Below are positions 22,401 to 34,400 of a stretch of 64,000 bases of DNA, in pieces. The DNA is from Tillandsia leiboldiana. Lineage: Eukaryota; Streptophyta; Magnoliopsida; Poales; Bromeliaceae. The stretch covers positions 14,497,164 through 14,561,163 of the forward strand of contig CM055074.1 of the NCBI GenBank assembly GCA_029204045.2, read 5' to 3'. The first letter of the stretch is position 1, and every line of letters begins with the position of its first letter. Made by a program: the position numbers and the translations under genes. The notes beneath the pieces are model-generated. The model saw nothing but the letters and a program-made list of their open reading frames with translations. It was not told where the DNA came from and made no database searches.

Positions 22401-23779
22401 TGCGGAGATAAAATTCCGGCAAGGGGCCGCTGTCCAAAAACTCCACCAGAAAATAGCGGCTTAGAAATGCTTCGAAAACCGTGTCAAAAACTCTGAATCC
22501 AGCAAGATGATCAACACGAAAATCGAAGACGTACCTCTCATGATTCCAACGCCGCAGAAATCGTCCAAAAATACTGACGGAGTAGCTCGGTAGACCTCTC
22601 AGATCAAACTGCGACGATAACGGGCCTCCGATGAAAAATCGCCACACTGCGCTCCGATGCCGAAGTCGTCGATGCCGCGGCTTCCAAAAAATCCGGGCCT
22701 CCGCCAGAAGATGCGCAAGATGAAGATCTCCAACTTTGCTAAAGGGCCCATGGGCAGGGGAGCTCGGGAAAGGGGGCAAAACTCCCCCACAAGACAGCTA
22801 TTTATAGGCCCAGCCCGAAAATCCGAATTTTGGACTTTTGGCCCAAAGTTTCGGGCGCTGGCACTTCCGGGCTGCTACAGTAACGGGCCGGGCCCGTTAC
22901 TGTTCACGCCCGAAATCCCCTAGGCCCGCCACGCGTCCCATTCCTGCTCCCCGCACCCGGTGCACGCACCGCGACGAACCACGGGACGCCACGTGTCGCG
23001 ACCAGAGGTCGTGCACCGGTGCGCCCGACCAACCACGGGGCGCCACGTGGCGCCCCCACGACGCCTCCGACCGCGCCCACGCCGCGCCCACGTGCGCCCA
23101 CGTGCGCGGCCGCGCCGCCCGCGGCCCCGTGCCGGGCACGCATCCCGAGGCAGACCCTGCCGCTGCGTGGACCGCGCGCACCAAGACCCGCCAACAACCA
23201 GCCGCCACGTGTCCCGCTCCGGTCCACCGTGCACCCGCGCCATCCCGTGGACCGCGCCCACTGCGCCCGCCAACCGGGAGGCGCCACGTGGCCAGCGCCC
23301 GGGTGCACGCCTCCGCGGTGGACCGCGCACCTCCGCCGCCGCCAGCCGCCGCGCTCCGCCGCCCGCCGCCGCCGCCGGCGCCCCTCCGGCGGCCGGAACA
23401 GTACCAAAATCCTCGAAATGCGTGTTTTCGCATCCGGACTCCGAAAAATACAAATAAATAGTCCATCTTGACCGTTTTCGCGCGCTGAATCCAAATCCGA
23501 AGTCCGATTTGCCAAATTCCTCTTCTAAAATTTGCCGAAAATTTCCGGAGAAGTGTTCTTTACTCAAATTTCGCGCTGAGTCCAATTTTAATAACCATTT
23601 CGCGCGAAACCACATCAAAACATCCGACGGGGTCCTCCGATCACTCACGTGATCCAGTATACACCCGGAGTCCATCACTTGAGTCCAAATTGGTGCAGAA
23701 ACACCGTCGACATGCCACATAGGCCTCCAGAAGCTGCTAATCGCACTGTAGAAGCCCTGCGGAGATCTGGGTCACCACA
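19486..23779 (-). mobile_element. E1 5' LTR (right copy)
   Basis: 4294 bp, nearly identical to the left copy. Core promoter candidate: TATAAATAG on the minus strand at plus 22798-22806. The U5 end (plus 19490-19560) holds two hairpins: CACCTATGC/GCATAGGTG (19535-19559) and one formed by GGGTCG..CGACCC next to the PBS. CACGTG motifs cluster at about 22990-23290. Confidence 0.93.
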
Positions 23780-23784
23780 GGTCC

Positions 23785-24466
23785 TCTAATGACAGTAAGA
23801 AGATATAAAGGATATATTGTTAATGGATTTAGATTTCATACGAAAGATGTTGAGGAGAGACGAAGAACACAAAATAGTGGTGTTGTTGTCGTTGCAAGCA
23901 CCTCAAGTTTTTCTAGTGCAAAGGATCAAAATCCTATCAAAGGAGATGTTGCTTACTATGGAGTTCTTAAAGAGATCATGGAACTATACTATAATGAAAA
24001 GGCAAAAGTTGTGTTGTTTAAATGTGATTGGGTAGATGTGCGTTCTGAAGGCAGAGGAATTAAGAAGGACAAATTTGGATTTACACTCGTTAACTTCAAT
24101 CGATTATTATATAATAATGAGAATATAGCAAATGAACCATTTGTACTAGCATCACAAGTTGAACAGGTGTTTTATGTACAAGACCCCTTAGAGGAAGATT
24201 GGCATGCTGTAGTTGGTACAAAACCTAGAGACTTGTTTGACATGTCTGCAAAAGAGGAAGAGTGTGGAGATGATATGGAGATGTACTACCCAAATGGTTT
24301 AGAGAGTAATTTAAATGGAGATAACACCACTAGTGATGATATTGACACTGGTAATTGGGCGAGGACAGATATACCTGGAACAACTATTAATACACCTTTA
24401 GATATTACTCGCCCAAAAGATGCTATACAAAGTGACGACTTAGAGCCTGATGGAGCTAGTGATTGA
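23785..24466 (+). CDS. CACTA TNPD-like transposase, rest of exon 5 (3' part)
   Basis: This is the continuation of exon 5 after E1. The frame runs on from 12337 to 23785 without loss of a base if one copy of GGTCC is counted, and ends at a TGA (24464-24466). The segment is a DUF4216 domain, the usual C-terminal part of TNPD proteins (GYIVNGFRFHTKD near its start; VLFKCDWVDV in the middle). The tail is acidic (KEEECGDDMEMY). Read alone it would begin at the ATG at 23789, but that is an internal methionine. Confidence 0.85.
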
Positions 24467-24892
24467 TTTTCAGTTATAAGGTTGATTCAATCCTTTGACT
24501 TCAATCTCTTGTAAATTGAATTCAATTTCAATGATTCTTACTTTAATAAGCAATTTTCGATTTAACAAAAAAGTATATATTGATTGCTTGTTAATTTGCT
24601 TTATATATAATTGAATAATGTCTCATTATTCATATTTCATGATAATTAGAGTGCTTGTTTATACATTCATAACATTTAGGATTTTGTTTATTCTATTGAT
24701 TTCTAAATTCCTCAACTTTTTTCTTGATTGTTTAGATAACAAATTACTCAATGATATTGAAAATTCATGTGTAGGTGCTTATTTCTTAATGTTTTTATTT
24801 TTTTAATACTTCTATTAAATAGTACATAAGTATTTTACTGATTCTAAAAGATGATATAATATATCTTTTTTTAACTGTTTTGCAGGTTGACT
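24467..24892 (+). other. Spacer between the two CACTA genes
   Basis: A short, very AT-rich stretch. It probably holds the TNPD 3' UTR and the TNPA leader: a good acceptor (TTTTGCAG, ending 24884) lies eight bases before the TNPA start codon, suggesting a leader intron. Confidence 0.5.
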
Positions 24893-27119
24893 ATGGCGCG
24901 TACACGATTTCAGCCAGGACGTTCTATACTTGGTCCTCGAATTGCAACAAAAACCTTTCGTGATCCTAGTCAGAAAAATACTCCATCAAGTAATCACTCG
25001 CTTAGGCAATCTGGAGGTGACCTTGAGGAGAATGATTTTGATTTGGGTGTTGATAAGGACAACCAGTTTATATCGGATGATGACCAACTTGAAGAAAATA
25101 TGGGTATTCATTAATCCCTAAGATATGCATGTTCATCGAACTTTAGGAATTTAGTTTATAAAATCAATTGATCACTATTGAATATTTATTTCTTAGCTAT
25201 CTCTTATGATTATTTGAAAACAGATTCTTCTAAAAAGTCCAGTAATCGGAGAGGTCCAACTCGCATGCATAAAATATGGGCTAGGCATCCTGGTGATATG
25301 TTGGCACTTACTTTTAATGAATTTGATCAGCCTACTGGTGATAAAGCTGCGCAATTCACAAACTTCTTAGGCACTGTTGCTAGAAGTGGAAAAGATGCAC
25401 CATTAACATATAAGGATTGGAGGCACATGCCTTTGGATAATAAAAAGATAATGTGGAACATTATTAAGGTATCAATTTATTAGTTGATTTCTCTTTATAT
25501 TTTTAATACATAAAACATCTATCAGTAAATTGATATTTGTGAATTTCTTATAGTTAAAGTATAATCTTGAAGATGATAAGTGGTTATGGGTTATGAAAGC
25601 TCTTGGAAAAAAATGGAAGGACTTCAAATGTGAGCTTAAGAAAAAGCACTATGATGCTCACAATACTTATGAAGAACGTCTTGTTGATCGCGATTCTAGA
25701 GTCCTCCCGGAGCAATGGAGACAATTGATTGAATTTTGGGATACTGAAGAAGGACAGGTGCTTTAAACAATTTTTCATTCTTTATCAATTTCACTCTTCA
25801 TTTTTTCTTTTAACCAAGTGAATGTTTTCTAGTGTAGCTATATAGATGTTTCTTTTAACCAAGTTGATGTTGTATACAGACGCGTAGTTTAAGAAACAAA
25901 AGTAACCGTGCTAAGCAAATTAATACTCACACTGCTGGCTCAAGAAGTTTTGCTCGTATTCGTGAAGAAAAGGTAAATCACTTAATTCACTTATTCTCTT
26001 CTAAGTTCATATATATGCTATAACACGAATTCACTGAATTATAAACTTTTTTATTGTTAACAGCGAAAGGAAAATGGAGTAGTGCCAACTAGGGCCGAAC
26101 TATTTAAGATTACTCATGTTCACAAAAATGGGGATCCGATGAATGAAGAATGTGCTAACTTTATTGTAAGTAGATTAATATTTTTTTAAGTTTTTATTTG
26201 TAAAGATTTTAGCTTTATTGTAAGTTGCTTTTTTTTTAAGGATCACTTTTATGGCAGTTTATACATTTATGTTCAGTTTCCTTTGATCCACAAGATGAGG
26301 AAATTTCAAATTATTTGCATTTCTACCTACTCATTGTGATATGCATGACTTGTTATAGAGAGAGATTGATGTGAAGACCAAGAATCAACCAGATCTTGCA
26401 AAAAAAGGTTCCAAAGAAGTAGATGATTTATTCTCAGATGTATTTGGAAAAGAAAAACATGGTCACGTCCGTGGCCTCGGTTTGGGCCCTGCTCCTACTC
26501 ATATTTGGACCGATGCACCTACACCTGCAGCATGTATAAGAATGGCAACTGAGGCTAGAAAGAAAGCTGAGGAGGAAACAAAAGGAATGAAGGAAAGAAT
26601 GATAGTTATGGAGACCGAGTTGGCTGAAATGAAAGCAATGATAGCATCTATTATGCAAAATAAGTCTACCGATGCACCTTCACCTACTAATCCATTGGAT
26701 GGTCGACAGGTTTACTTTACTAATTAAGTATTTATAAAAGAATTTATTAAATAATATCTTGTTGAAATTACATAGTGTTATTTCTTTTGTAGAATGTTGT
26801 TGATACAAATATTCCTAATGATACATTTGAAGGAGAAGTGCGATCGTCATCATCCAATCACCAATTTCCGTCTTATCAAGTAAATATCTTGTCTTGCTAG
26901 ATTGTGAAATTATATGTTATGTCATTCTCTAATTTATATATATATAGGTGCACCAAACGAAGAAAAGGAGGGTGCGATATGAACATGAAACCGAGGTAAC
27001 ATCTATTTTGATTAATATTAATTTTTAAAAGTTATCCAATAGTAAAATATATGTGCCTCTATATAGGATAATCCTAGACGGGATGATAAAGAAGTGTTCT
27101 TGATGTCCCTTGGACAACC
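24893..27119 (+). CDS. CACTA TNPA-like protein (Transposase_24/Ptta family), exons 1-9 (5' part, interrupted by E2)
   Basis: Proposed exons: 24893-25103, 25224-25468, 25554-25757, 25880-25972, 26064-26165, 26359-26709, 26793-26879, 26948-26995 and 27067-27119. Together with 38751-38949 and 39047-39076 they total 1623 bases (540 residues). Recognition rests on the Transposase_24 core: KKKHYDAHNTYEERL, then LPEQWRQLIEFWDTEEGQ, then AKQINTHTAGSRSFARIREE, in the family order. Exon 6 encodes a coiled coil (about ARKKAEEETKGMKERM) after a short Gly/Pro stretch. The family is the TNPA-like partner that in En/Spm binds subterminal repeats and helps bring the element ends together. E2 cuts exon 9 after 27119, within the codons for LGQP. 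Exon boundaries follow GT..AG sites and keep frame throughout. Confidence 0.82.
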
Positions 27120-28148
27120 TGTGAGGACCTGGATCCCCACGTCGAGATTACTGGATCATCTACAGCTCCCGGAGGCCTATGTGGCGTGTTGGTGGTATTT
27201 GTGCCCCAATTGGACATTAGTGTTGGGCTCAGTGTGTTTAATGGATCACGTGGGTGATCATTGGACTCCGTCGGATCGTTAGAGGTGGTTTCGCGCGCCA
27301 AGGATATTTAAATTGGACTCAGTGCGAAGTTTGGACCAAGGATTACCTTTCCGGATGCCTTCGGCAAATTTTGGAGTTGGAATTTGGCAAATCGGACTTC
27401 GGATTTGGATTCAGCGCGCGAAAACGGTTAAAACGGACTACCCACTTGTCATTTTTGAGCTTCGGGTACTGTTCATGCCGGAACAGTGTTCCCGGCGGCG
27501 GCGGCAGCGGCGGAGCAGCCGCCGGCGGCGCGGCGGACGGAGGCGCGGGCCGCCCGGTCCACACGGCAGGCGTGCACCGGGGGGCGGGACGCGTGGCGGC
27601 TCAGGAGTGGGCCGGTCCGCGGGGCGCGGTCCACGGGGGAGTGCGGGGCGCACGGTGGACCGGGGTTGACACGTGGCATCATCCTAGAGGTGGGTTCACG
27701 GCGGTTGGTCTACGCAGTTTCGGGATGGCTCATGGTTTGCGGTGCACCGGGCTTGGACACGTGGCAGGTTCGCATTGGTTCGGTCCACAGGATTTCGTGC
27801 ACCGGGTTCACTAGAAAGTGGCCTGACACGTGGCGTTCCCCGATTGGTGGGGCTACTGTGCGCGACAGGGTGGCAGGCGGCGGCGTCAGGCGCACGTGGG
27901 CGCGGTCGGGCGGATTCCCGCGCTTGGGGGAGGACACGTGTCGTCGTCCGCGGGTGGCCACGCGGCGCGACGGGTACGGCTGGAGCGGCTGTCGCCTGTT
28001 TGGCGGGCGACGTGGAGGCCTGGATGGGATTCGGGCGGCTACAGTGTTCGGGCGCGGGGGGTTTCGGGCTGCTACAGTGCGCGCCCGAAAACTCCCAGCG
28101 CCCGGAAACGGGGACTTATTCGGTATTTTCCCAATTGTTTCTGCTGCC

Positions 28149-28156
28149 TATAAAAG
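28149..28156 (+). promoter_or_regulatory. TATA box of the E2 LTR
   Basis: CCTATAAAAGG just downstream of the GC-rich, CACGTG-containing block. The second copy is at 35665-35672. It is the clear core promoter candidate of the LTR. Confidence 0.7.
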
Positions 28157-30031
28157 GCGATCCGAGCTCCCTTTCTTCCCTTTTTCCGCCATTTCCAAGC
28201 CTCATCTCGCCTGGGTGTCTTCAACAAAGATGATCCCCGAGTTTGGATGCATCTTTCTGCAAAGTTTTGGGATTTTTGGTGGCACGCTTATCGAGGTTTC
28301 TATTTTTACGGCGCGGCGCGACGCTCGTTCGTTTGTGGTCTTCTTCGTCGCGTTTTGGTGCGAGGACCCTCCCGGCCTACCCCGAGCACCTTTTTCGGTG
28401 ATTCTTGCGCCGTTGGCTTCACGACAGGTAGGGCTATGTTTCCCATGTTTACTGGTTTTTCCCATTCCGAGCTTTTCATGGGTCTTTCGGATCATCTTGT
28501 AACCCCTTTTTTCTGGGCGGAGTTTTGGGACAGCGGTGCGGTATTTTGGCGATATCTTCGCGCACAGGCATCGGATTGGGGCGATTCAAGAGGCGATTTG
28601 CATCTACACATCACGAGGAATATGCCCAAATTTTCTTGGAATTTTCTGAATATTTCTCGAAGGTGAAGATTATCTGTGAACAGTAATTGTTGCTACAGTT
28701 TTTGAGTGTAGTTTGATTCGGGGTGGTTCCCTTGTCGGAATTGTTTCTCAGTGTAGGAAGCTCGGAATTGGACGTGCAGGTACTCGTTTCGAAGGTATCG
28801 ACGCGAGGGTTACTGTGGTATTTTTATTGGATTTTTCGGGGCACTTGCAGCAGGTGAAATATGCGCGGCTTTGGGACTGATTTTCAGATTGTGTATGTTT
28901 GGCTAGTTTTGGAATAAAAGTGTAATGTTGAGCGTTATTATTGTGCCCAGGGGTGTCTTTAGCTGTTTGAAGCCGAGGCTTGCGCGACTTGTACCGTGGG
29001 TGATATGTTGGCAGATTTTGGACCGCGGGCGTCTACCCACTTCACCGACTTCAGGTTTGCCTTGGGTTAAGCGCTTCAGGTGGGTGAGCTTATTATCAGT
29101 AATTGTTTAAGGCAATGTTTATGTTGTGGCAAGTATAAGCCCACTTGTGGGGATGTCACCCCTCTATGACTGATGCATGCATGTGTAGGGTACATAGTCT
29201 ATATTGGCAAGTAGGTAAGCTTGTTATTGATATTGGTATAAATGTTTGCAAGAATAGTATGTATGAGGTATACTGAGGACTTGCATGAGTTGGACATCTA
29301 TGTGATGATTAGTGTAAGCTTACCTAGGATAATGTTACCCTATGAAATTATGTAACATGCCATGTTAGCACATAGCCTTTCTTGTGATGGATTATGCTTG
29401 GGACAGGATTTCGTAGCTATGTGCGGATTTGTACTCTGAGGAGTTATTATGATCATTCTATTGTTGAACCCTGAGTTGTGGACAGGTCTAGTTTCGAGAT
29501 TCCGGCATGTTGTTTATTCCTAAAGGAACTATTATTATGCTTTACCCCCTTTATTTCCTTGAGGACATTTGCATGCTTGTATGGTCATGTAGTTAGGCCA
29601 TCTTTTACTGCTGCACTATTTATGGGAACTTGACTTAGGAGAAACCATGCTTTTCCTTTCTTCGCTTTTGCTGGTCAAGTGGTCAGTGCTGCTCGGGTTC
29701 GAGCAGGGGTCTGGATGGGGTAGTCAGGACTTCGCGTCTGGGACAGGTTGGCTTAGTTGTGGGGCTTTGCGGCAACCGCGGATATTGGGCGGTTGACCGG
29801 ATGTTTCTCTATGCACCAGATTTGGGTGTCAGTTTTACTTAGTGGATGGAGTTTCCCACTTATCGTTTAGTTGCATCCGACTGAGGTCGGGTCTTTCTTT
29901 AGTGGTTGAGTTTCCCACTTTGATCTGATTGATGATCAAGTCCTGCTGTTTCGAGATACTGTTGATGTTGATGACAGAGATGCTTTACTCGTGTGGGTAG
30001 CTCCCCTCGAGTGCCGCTCCGGAGTAGGCTT

Positions 30032-30115
30032 CAGACCGTGTTGGGTTCCGGTCAGACCGTGTTGGGTTCCGGTGAGACCGTGTCGGGTGCCGGTCAGACC
30101 GTGTTGGGTTCCGGT
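30032..30115 (+). repeat. 21-bp tandem repeat, four copies, in the E2 LTR
   Basis: Four units of CAGACCGTGTTGGGTTCCGG plus one base; the third is slightly diverged. The array recurs at 37548-37631. E3 has about two related units near 50640-50680, so the copy number varies in the family. Confidence 0.85.
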
Positions 30116-31155
30116 CATTTGGACAGAGCAGGCAGTGCCGGGTTTTATACCGGTTCATTCGATTGAGTTTATTTCGGTCAAATACTTTTATTGTTACACT
30201 CGTGCCTGGGGGCCGAGTGCAGACTGGTAGTTGAGTTCAGATCAGTGATAGTATTGTTGAGAGCCGTCTGGTTGGCGGTGGTTCCGTGTTGTTGCGAGTA
30301 CTTTGACCGCTGTGTGAAAGGTTGAGCGTTATGATTCTATCCGTCTGTGAGGGAGCGTGGATTTTCACCATAGCCTGCATGTTTCTCTACTCGATAGCGA
30401 GCTTGTCCGTTTGGACGCCCTACGTGATTTCTGCCCGTCAGCGGGAGGTGGTTGTAGGTGGGCGCAGGTTTGACTGGACCAGATGTGGCAGTCAGTTCGA
30501 TTGGGTCGGTGGTGCACTTCATGTGCTAGTGGTTGCATACCACTGTTTGGTTCTCCCCTTTTTGCCTTTAGTTAGGGGCAGGATAGCTGTTGAGAGTTTC
30601 CAGCGTACTCATTTCAGTCTTATGACTTGGGTCAGTTTTTGTCTCTTGAGGACTTGGTGGGCAGACCGTCGGGTCTGGCGGTGGTACCCACTGAGAACTC
30701 CCTTTTTGGTGTAGTTCTCACACCCTTTGGGGGTTTCCCCCCTCTTTTTCTCTCCTCTCCTTTGTTTTGCAGAGTCTTAGCAGGTGTTGCCGACTCTGTG
30801 GTCGTTGATCGTGGCGAGGGAGTCGCGAGCTAGATCCCTACCCGGCGTTGGAGAGTAGCGGTACCCTTCTGAGGAGATTATCAGTAGATTAGCTGTTTCT
30901 TTTTCCCCTTTTGAGAGACTATTGTAGTGAGGATATTTTGTATTGAGTGACTGTACACTGTTGTTTTTATATTGGAGTTACCTCCCGGTTGGGTTTAGAG
31001 CTTGTACTCGAGGATTTGTATTATTATTATTTTGGGAGGCAGACAGTGTTGTTTATTTCCAGTTGTACAGTGATTGATTTTAGTTACAGCAGATTTTTAT
31101 TTATAGCTCTGATATCTGTTTAGTTATAGAACTTTTCTTGCAGGTAGGACGCTTC

Positions 31156-31222
31156 GCCTATGCAGGTTGGCATAGGTGGCGGATCTGTTTGGCGGGCCCG
31201 GGTCGCAGTTTCGACCCCGGGG
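31156..31222 (+). ncRNA. E2 U5 double hairpin next to the primer-binding site
   Basis: Hairpin one: CCTATGC (31157-31163) with GCATAGG (31170-31176). Hairpin two: CCCGGGTCG (31197-31205) with CGACCCCGGG (31212-31221). They lie in the last 75 bases of the LTR, a few bases before the PBS. Comparable hairpins with different sequences occur at the same place in E1, E3 and, for the first hairpin, E4. Confidence 0.65.
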
Positions 31223-31237
31223 CGTGACAGATTAGAG

Positions 31238-31250
31238 TGGTATCAGAGCC
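31238..31250 (+). other. E2 primer-binding site
   Basis: TGGTATCAGAGCC, matching the initiator tRNA-Met 3' end, eight bases (GATTAGAG) after the 5' LTR end at 31229. Same layout as in E1. Confidence 0.94.
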
Positions 31251-31407
31251 TAGGTTGTAGGTCATGGTGGACTTAGAAACCCTAGGCTTTTGGTTTGACC
31301 CTTGGTTGACTTTGTGAGAGTCGTGATTTTTGCGAGAGTCCTGATTGAGTTTTATACCTCTCCCGAGGGACGGGAGGAGTGATTGGCATGTTTATTCTCC
31401 TAAGTGA

Positions 31408-31431
31408 TTATGTTGGCTGCAGACAACATAA
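31408..31431 (+). ncRNA. E2 leader hairpin with CTGCAG loop (dimerisation-site-like)
   Basis: Stem TTATGTTG (31408-31415) and CAACATAA (31424-31431) around loop GCTGCAGA, 157-158 bases after the PBS. It is identical to the hairpins of E1 and E4. Confidence 0.75.
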
Positions 31432-34400
31432 TGCTGTGGAACGGGTGACATGCTTTAGACTCTCGCTGGATTGGGTCGAGTGTTGTTGTGTGCTGTTTTG
31501 TTGTTTCGTCGTGGCGAGCGGTGTCCCCCCGACGTTGGGTTTTGACCCGTGTGCATCCTGTCATGGCAGTTGAGCTTGAGCAGTTGGTTTTGAGCCGGAT
31601 ACCTGGATTGAGGTCAGAGAACCCCGGACCCAGATGACAGGATTGTCAGAGGCTTATCAGCGGCTGTGGGAGCAGCTGGTCTTGGTGACACAGTTGTCGG
31701 AGCGCTGAGTAGCCCCCTCTGTGCCAAGGTTTAGTGTCGAGGCACCGAGGCAGGGTGGATGGTTGACAGCTGGTGAGCTGTGGGACATGATCGACCAATT
31801 GAGCCATATTTGGCAGACGAACCACCCCGACTTGTAAGATTGAGTTTGGAGTCTTTGGAGGCAGAGTCGTGGCTGGTGGTGATGGAGTGATTATTTGAGA
31901 GCCTCCCTGTGCGTGTGAGTGTATGTAGTTATTGAACTGCGCGCTCCAGATTCGAGGGACGAGGCGCATAGGATATATGAGACTGGGAGTGGATTGCGCC
32001 AGGACACCTTTCTGTTATTCAGTCCCTCCATTGTAGATTTAGACGCCTCGTTGGAGCAGGCACAGTGTATGGAGCGCGGCATTGCAGTTCCTTTGGATAG
32101 GGATCTGTCGCCAGAGGTGAGTTCTGGATTTTGGCGTTTGGCGCCGGATGATGGAGGACAGATCGGCCGGCAGGGGCATGACTAATTTTCTTTCTTGGAT
32201 GGCGAATTCCCGAGATGTCAGAGGTCGAGTGGACCCCGAAGGCGACATCAGTATTTTATCAGAGTGGCGCAGCGATAGCATGGATTTGTTATCTGTGGAG
32301 GACCTTATTCGTCGCCTCATTGTGGTCAGAGACAGAGGTCGTGCTTCCTAGTGATAGCCCTGATTTTCAGGCAGATTGAGCAACAACCACTTGCTTTGAG
32401 CGGATGGATCTGTGCCGCCCGGTTGGAGGGCGCCACGGTAGTGGATTGAGTGTCGCAGGTGGGATTTCACCACGGTAGTCGGAGTTAGAGCATGTTCCAC
32501 TCTTACCTGGGTTAGAGGCAGATTTGTTACCACGTGCACTAGAGGTACAGGTTCCTGTTGTTGTTGTGCACGTGGAGGAGGCTTTTGGATCATGTCCAGT
32601 GCGGCCGAGACCGCGAGATGCCGGCAGAATTATTGGAAATTATAGCAATTAGGTGTTTTGACCTTATGCTTGAGATTGTTGGGCACTATGCCACAGGATG
32701 TTCGACTGCGGCAAAAGAGGACTTGATCTTCGGCAAGACAGGCAATTGGAGGCTTGCTCGTGGAGGTTGTTAGAGCACTCTGGTTTTAGCGACCGGATGA
32801 GAGGTGCTTACGGCGGCACCGGGACTCAGGGATATCTCTGTTGCCCGCGAGATCCCGTGTGTGGATTCACCTTAGTTGTTGGTAATGCCGCCGGTTAGGG
32901 AGATAGAGATTGTGTTTGATGTGGTTCGAGGGACCGCACCACCCTGGACAGCACCTCATTGGATATCGCCGGTAGGGCTGAGAGAGACCCGATGGCACTG
33001 CTGCAGGGGCCGATGGATCGGGGGGTCTGTTTGACCTAGTGCCACGCCGTTGGTGTACGGTGGGGATGCCACATCGTTGATACACGGATGTGAGGGTCCT
33101 TTTATGGTAACCAGGACCTTATGATGGAATTATACTCCGGCAGTTGGTGTATGATGCGAGTACCCACTTGGTGTTAGACAGCTGAGGACTTCGCCTAGGT
33201 GGCGTTTTGGACGCGGTGGGGGCATTATGAGTTGTTAGTGAGGCCAATGGAATGACGATTGCCCTGGGGATTTCAAGATCTGAGGAATAGTAGGTCCCAG
33301 TTGTACTTGGACGGACTGGGAGTGGTGTTTTCCGTGGATATTTTGATTTACTCCCAGAGTGACTTGGAGTACTAGGAGCACTTTGTGGATGTGCTACCTT
33401 GCCCGTGTGGATGAAGCGGTATGCCAAGTTAGGGAGGTACAAGTTGTAGCTGCAAAAGCATACCTTCTTGGGTCGCTTTGTTCGAGCCGCAGGGACGGCG
33501 GTGGAACCTGACCAAGTGGATGTTATTCAAGTTGACTGAGACCGACTTTCATTCTTGAGGTGAGAAGCTTCTAGACTTGGCGGTGCCGAGAGAGCATGGC
33601 CAATGGATAATGTGACTGGTATTAGCGCCAATGCTAGTGTTTCCTGTGTTGGGAGGTGGAATTGTGTGTTTTGGTGATGCCTCCCATTGTGGCGGTAGAG
33701 TTACCGTGGGTGGATCTTCGGTCCACACTTCTTTAGTCCAACCCTGTGAGTGCTGTGGCAGGATGAAACACTGTTTTTGCAGGCAGCTTGGATTTCACAG
33801 TTGAGCCTTTCTGTACGTCCTTTATTTCCGGTTTGGATTGTTATACCTGGGCGTAGGCCATGCCTGCTTGGCTATCAGTTTTGACTACTCAGCATCTTGA
33901 GTGGGATTTTCGCGGATCGTTGTTGCTGGTTTGGGATTTTTGACCGCGAGTTTGAGCCTCCGCTTTTTGATCGCCTTTCGAGCCAGTTTTCCCTCCCGTT
34001 TACTGACGGTTTGGTCCCCGTCAGGGCATCTTTTCGACCCGTGGGTCCGTTGGAGTTATGTTGGCTTGTTGAGTGTCCAACCGTGGCTTGAGATTGTGCC
34101 TCTTGAGGATCCCTTTTGAGGGTAGCTCGTGGTCGAGTAGGCCACTCGGGTGATTTTGGATCGAAAGTAACCGAGTGAAGGCCCCAGCTTATTGGATCTT
34201 TTTCCTCATAGGATGAATTTGTGGGTATACTTTGGGTGATCCTGGTTGAGTAGACACCAGGAGGTGGTTTGGGGCGTGTTGCGCTGTTGATTATTCTGTT
34301 TCCCCCGGCTCTTGATGGGGCCTCTGTATTGTTTCACGTCTCAGCTCAGGAGTGCTTTGCTTTTGGATCCCTCGCCCGTGATTGACTTGCCCTTCCGTGA

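Larger units (their letters stand above)
12338..23779 (-). mobile_element. E1: LARD-like non-autonomous gypsy element
   Basis: A complete LTR element on the minus strand: LTRs at 12338-16631 and 19486-23779 (4294 bp each) around a 2854 bp interior. Ends are TG..CA, and the target duplication GGTCC occurs at 12333-12337 and 23780-23784. The PBS, leader hairpin, PPT and LTR start match those of E2 and E3. The interior has no intact gene. I see about six base differences between the LTRs, so the insertion is recent. It interrupts exon 5 of the TNPD-like gene. Confidence 0.93.
27120..31229 (+). mobile_element. E2 5' LTR
   Basis: Starts TGTGAGGACC and ends GGGGCGTGACA. The start region is related to the E1 and E3 LTRs (shared GGAGGCCTATGTGGC). 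A GC-rich block at about 27480-28110 carries five ACGTG-core motifs, among them GACACGTGGC at 27667, 27756 and 27825. A TATA box (TATAAAAG, 28149-28156) follows. Long open frames over 27480-28500 are products of base composition and recur unchanged in the 3' LTR. Confidence 0.94.

Noticed and set aside
23789..24466. A separate gene starting at the ATG at 23789
   Set aside because: The frame continues from 12337 across E1, and the DUF4216 domain is the C-terminal part of the TNPD-like protein.
27486..28502. Open frames of up to 338 residues in the GC-rich LTR parts (also near 15690-16570, 22838-23720, 35002-35901, 52331-53090, 57437-58294)
   Set aside because: They occur in overlapping frames on both strands, have Arg/Pro/Gly/Ala-rich composition with no known domain, and repeat unchanged in both LTR copies. 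They reflect high GC content.
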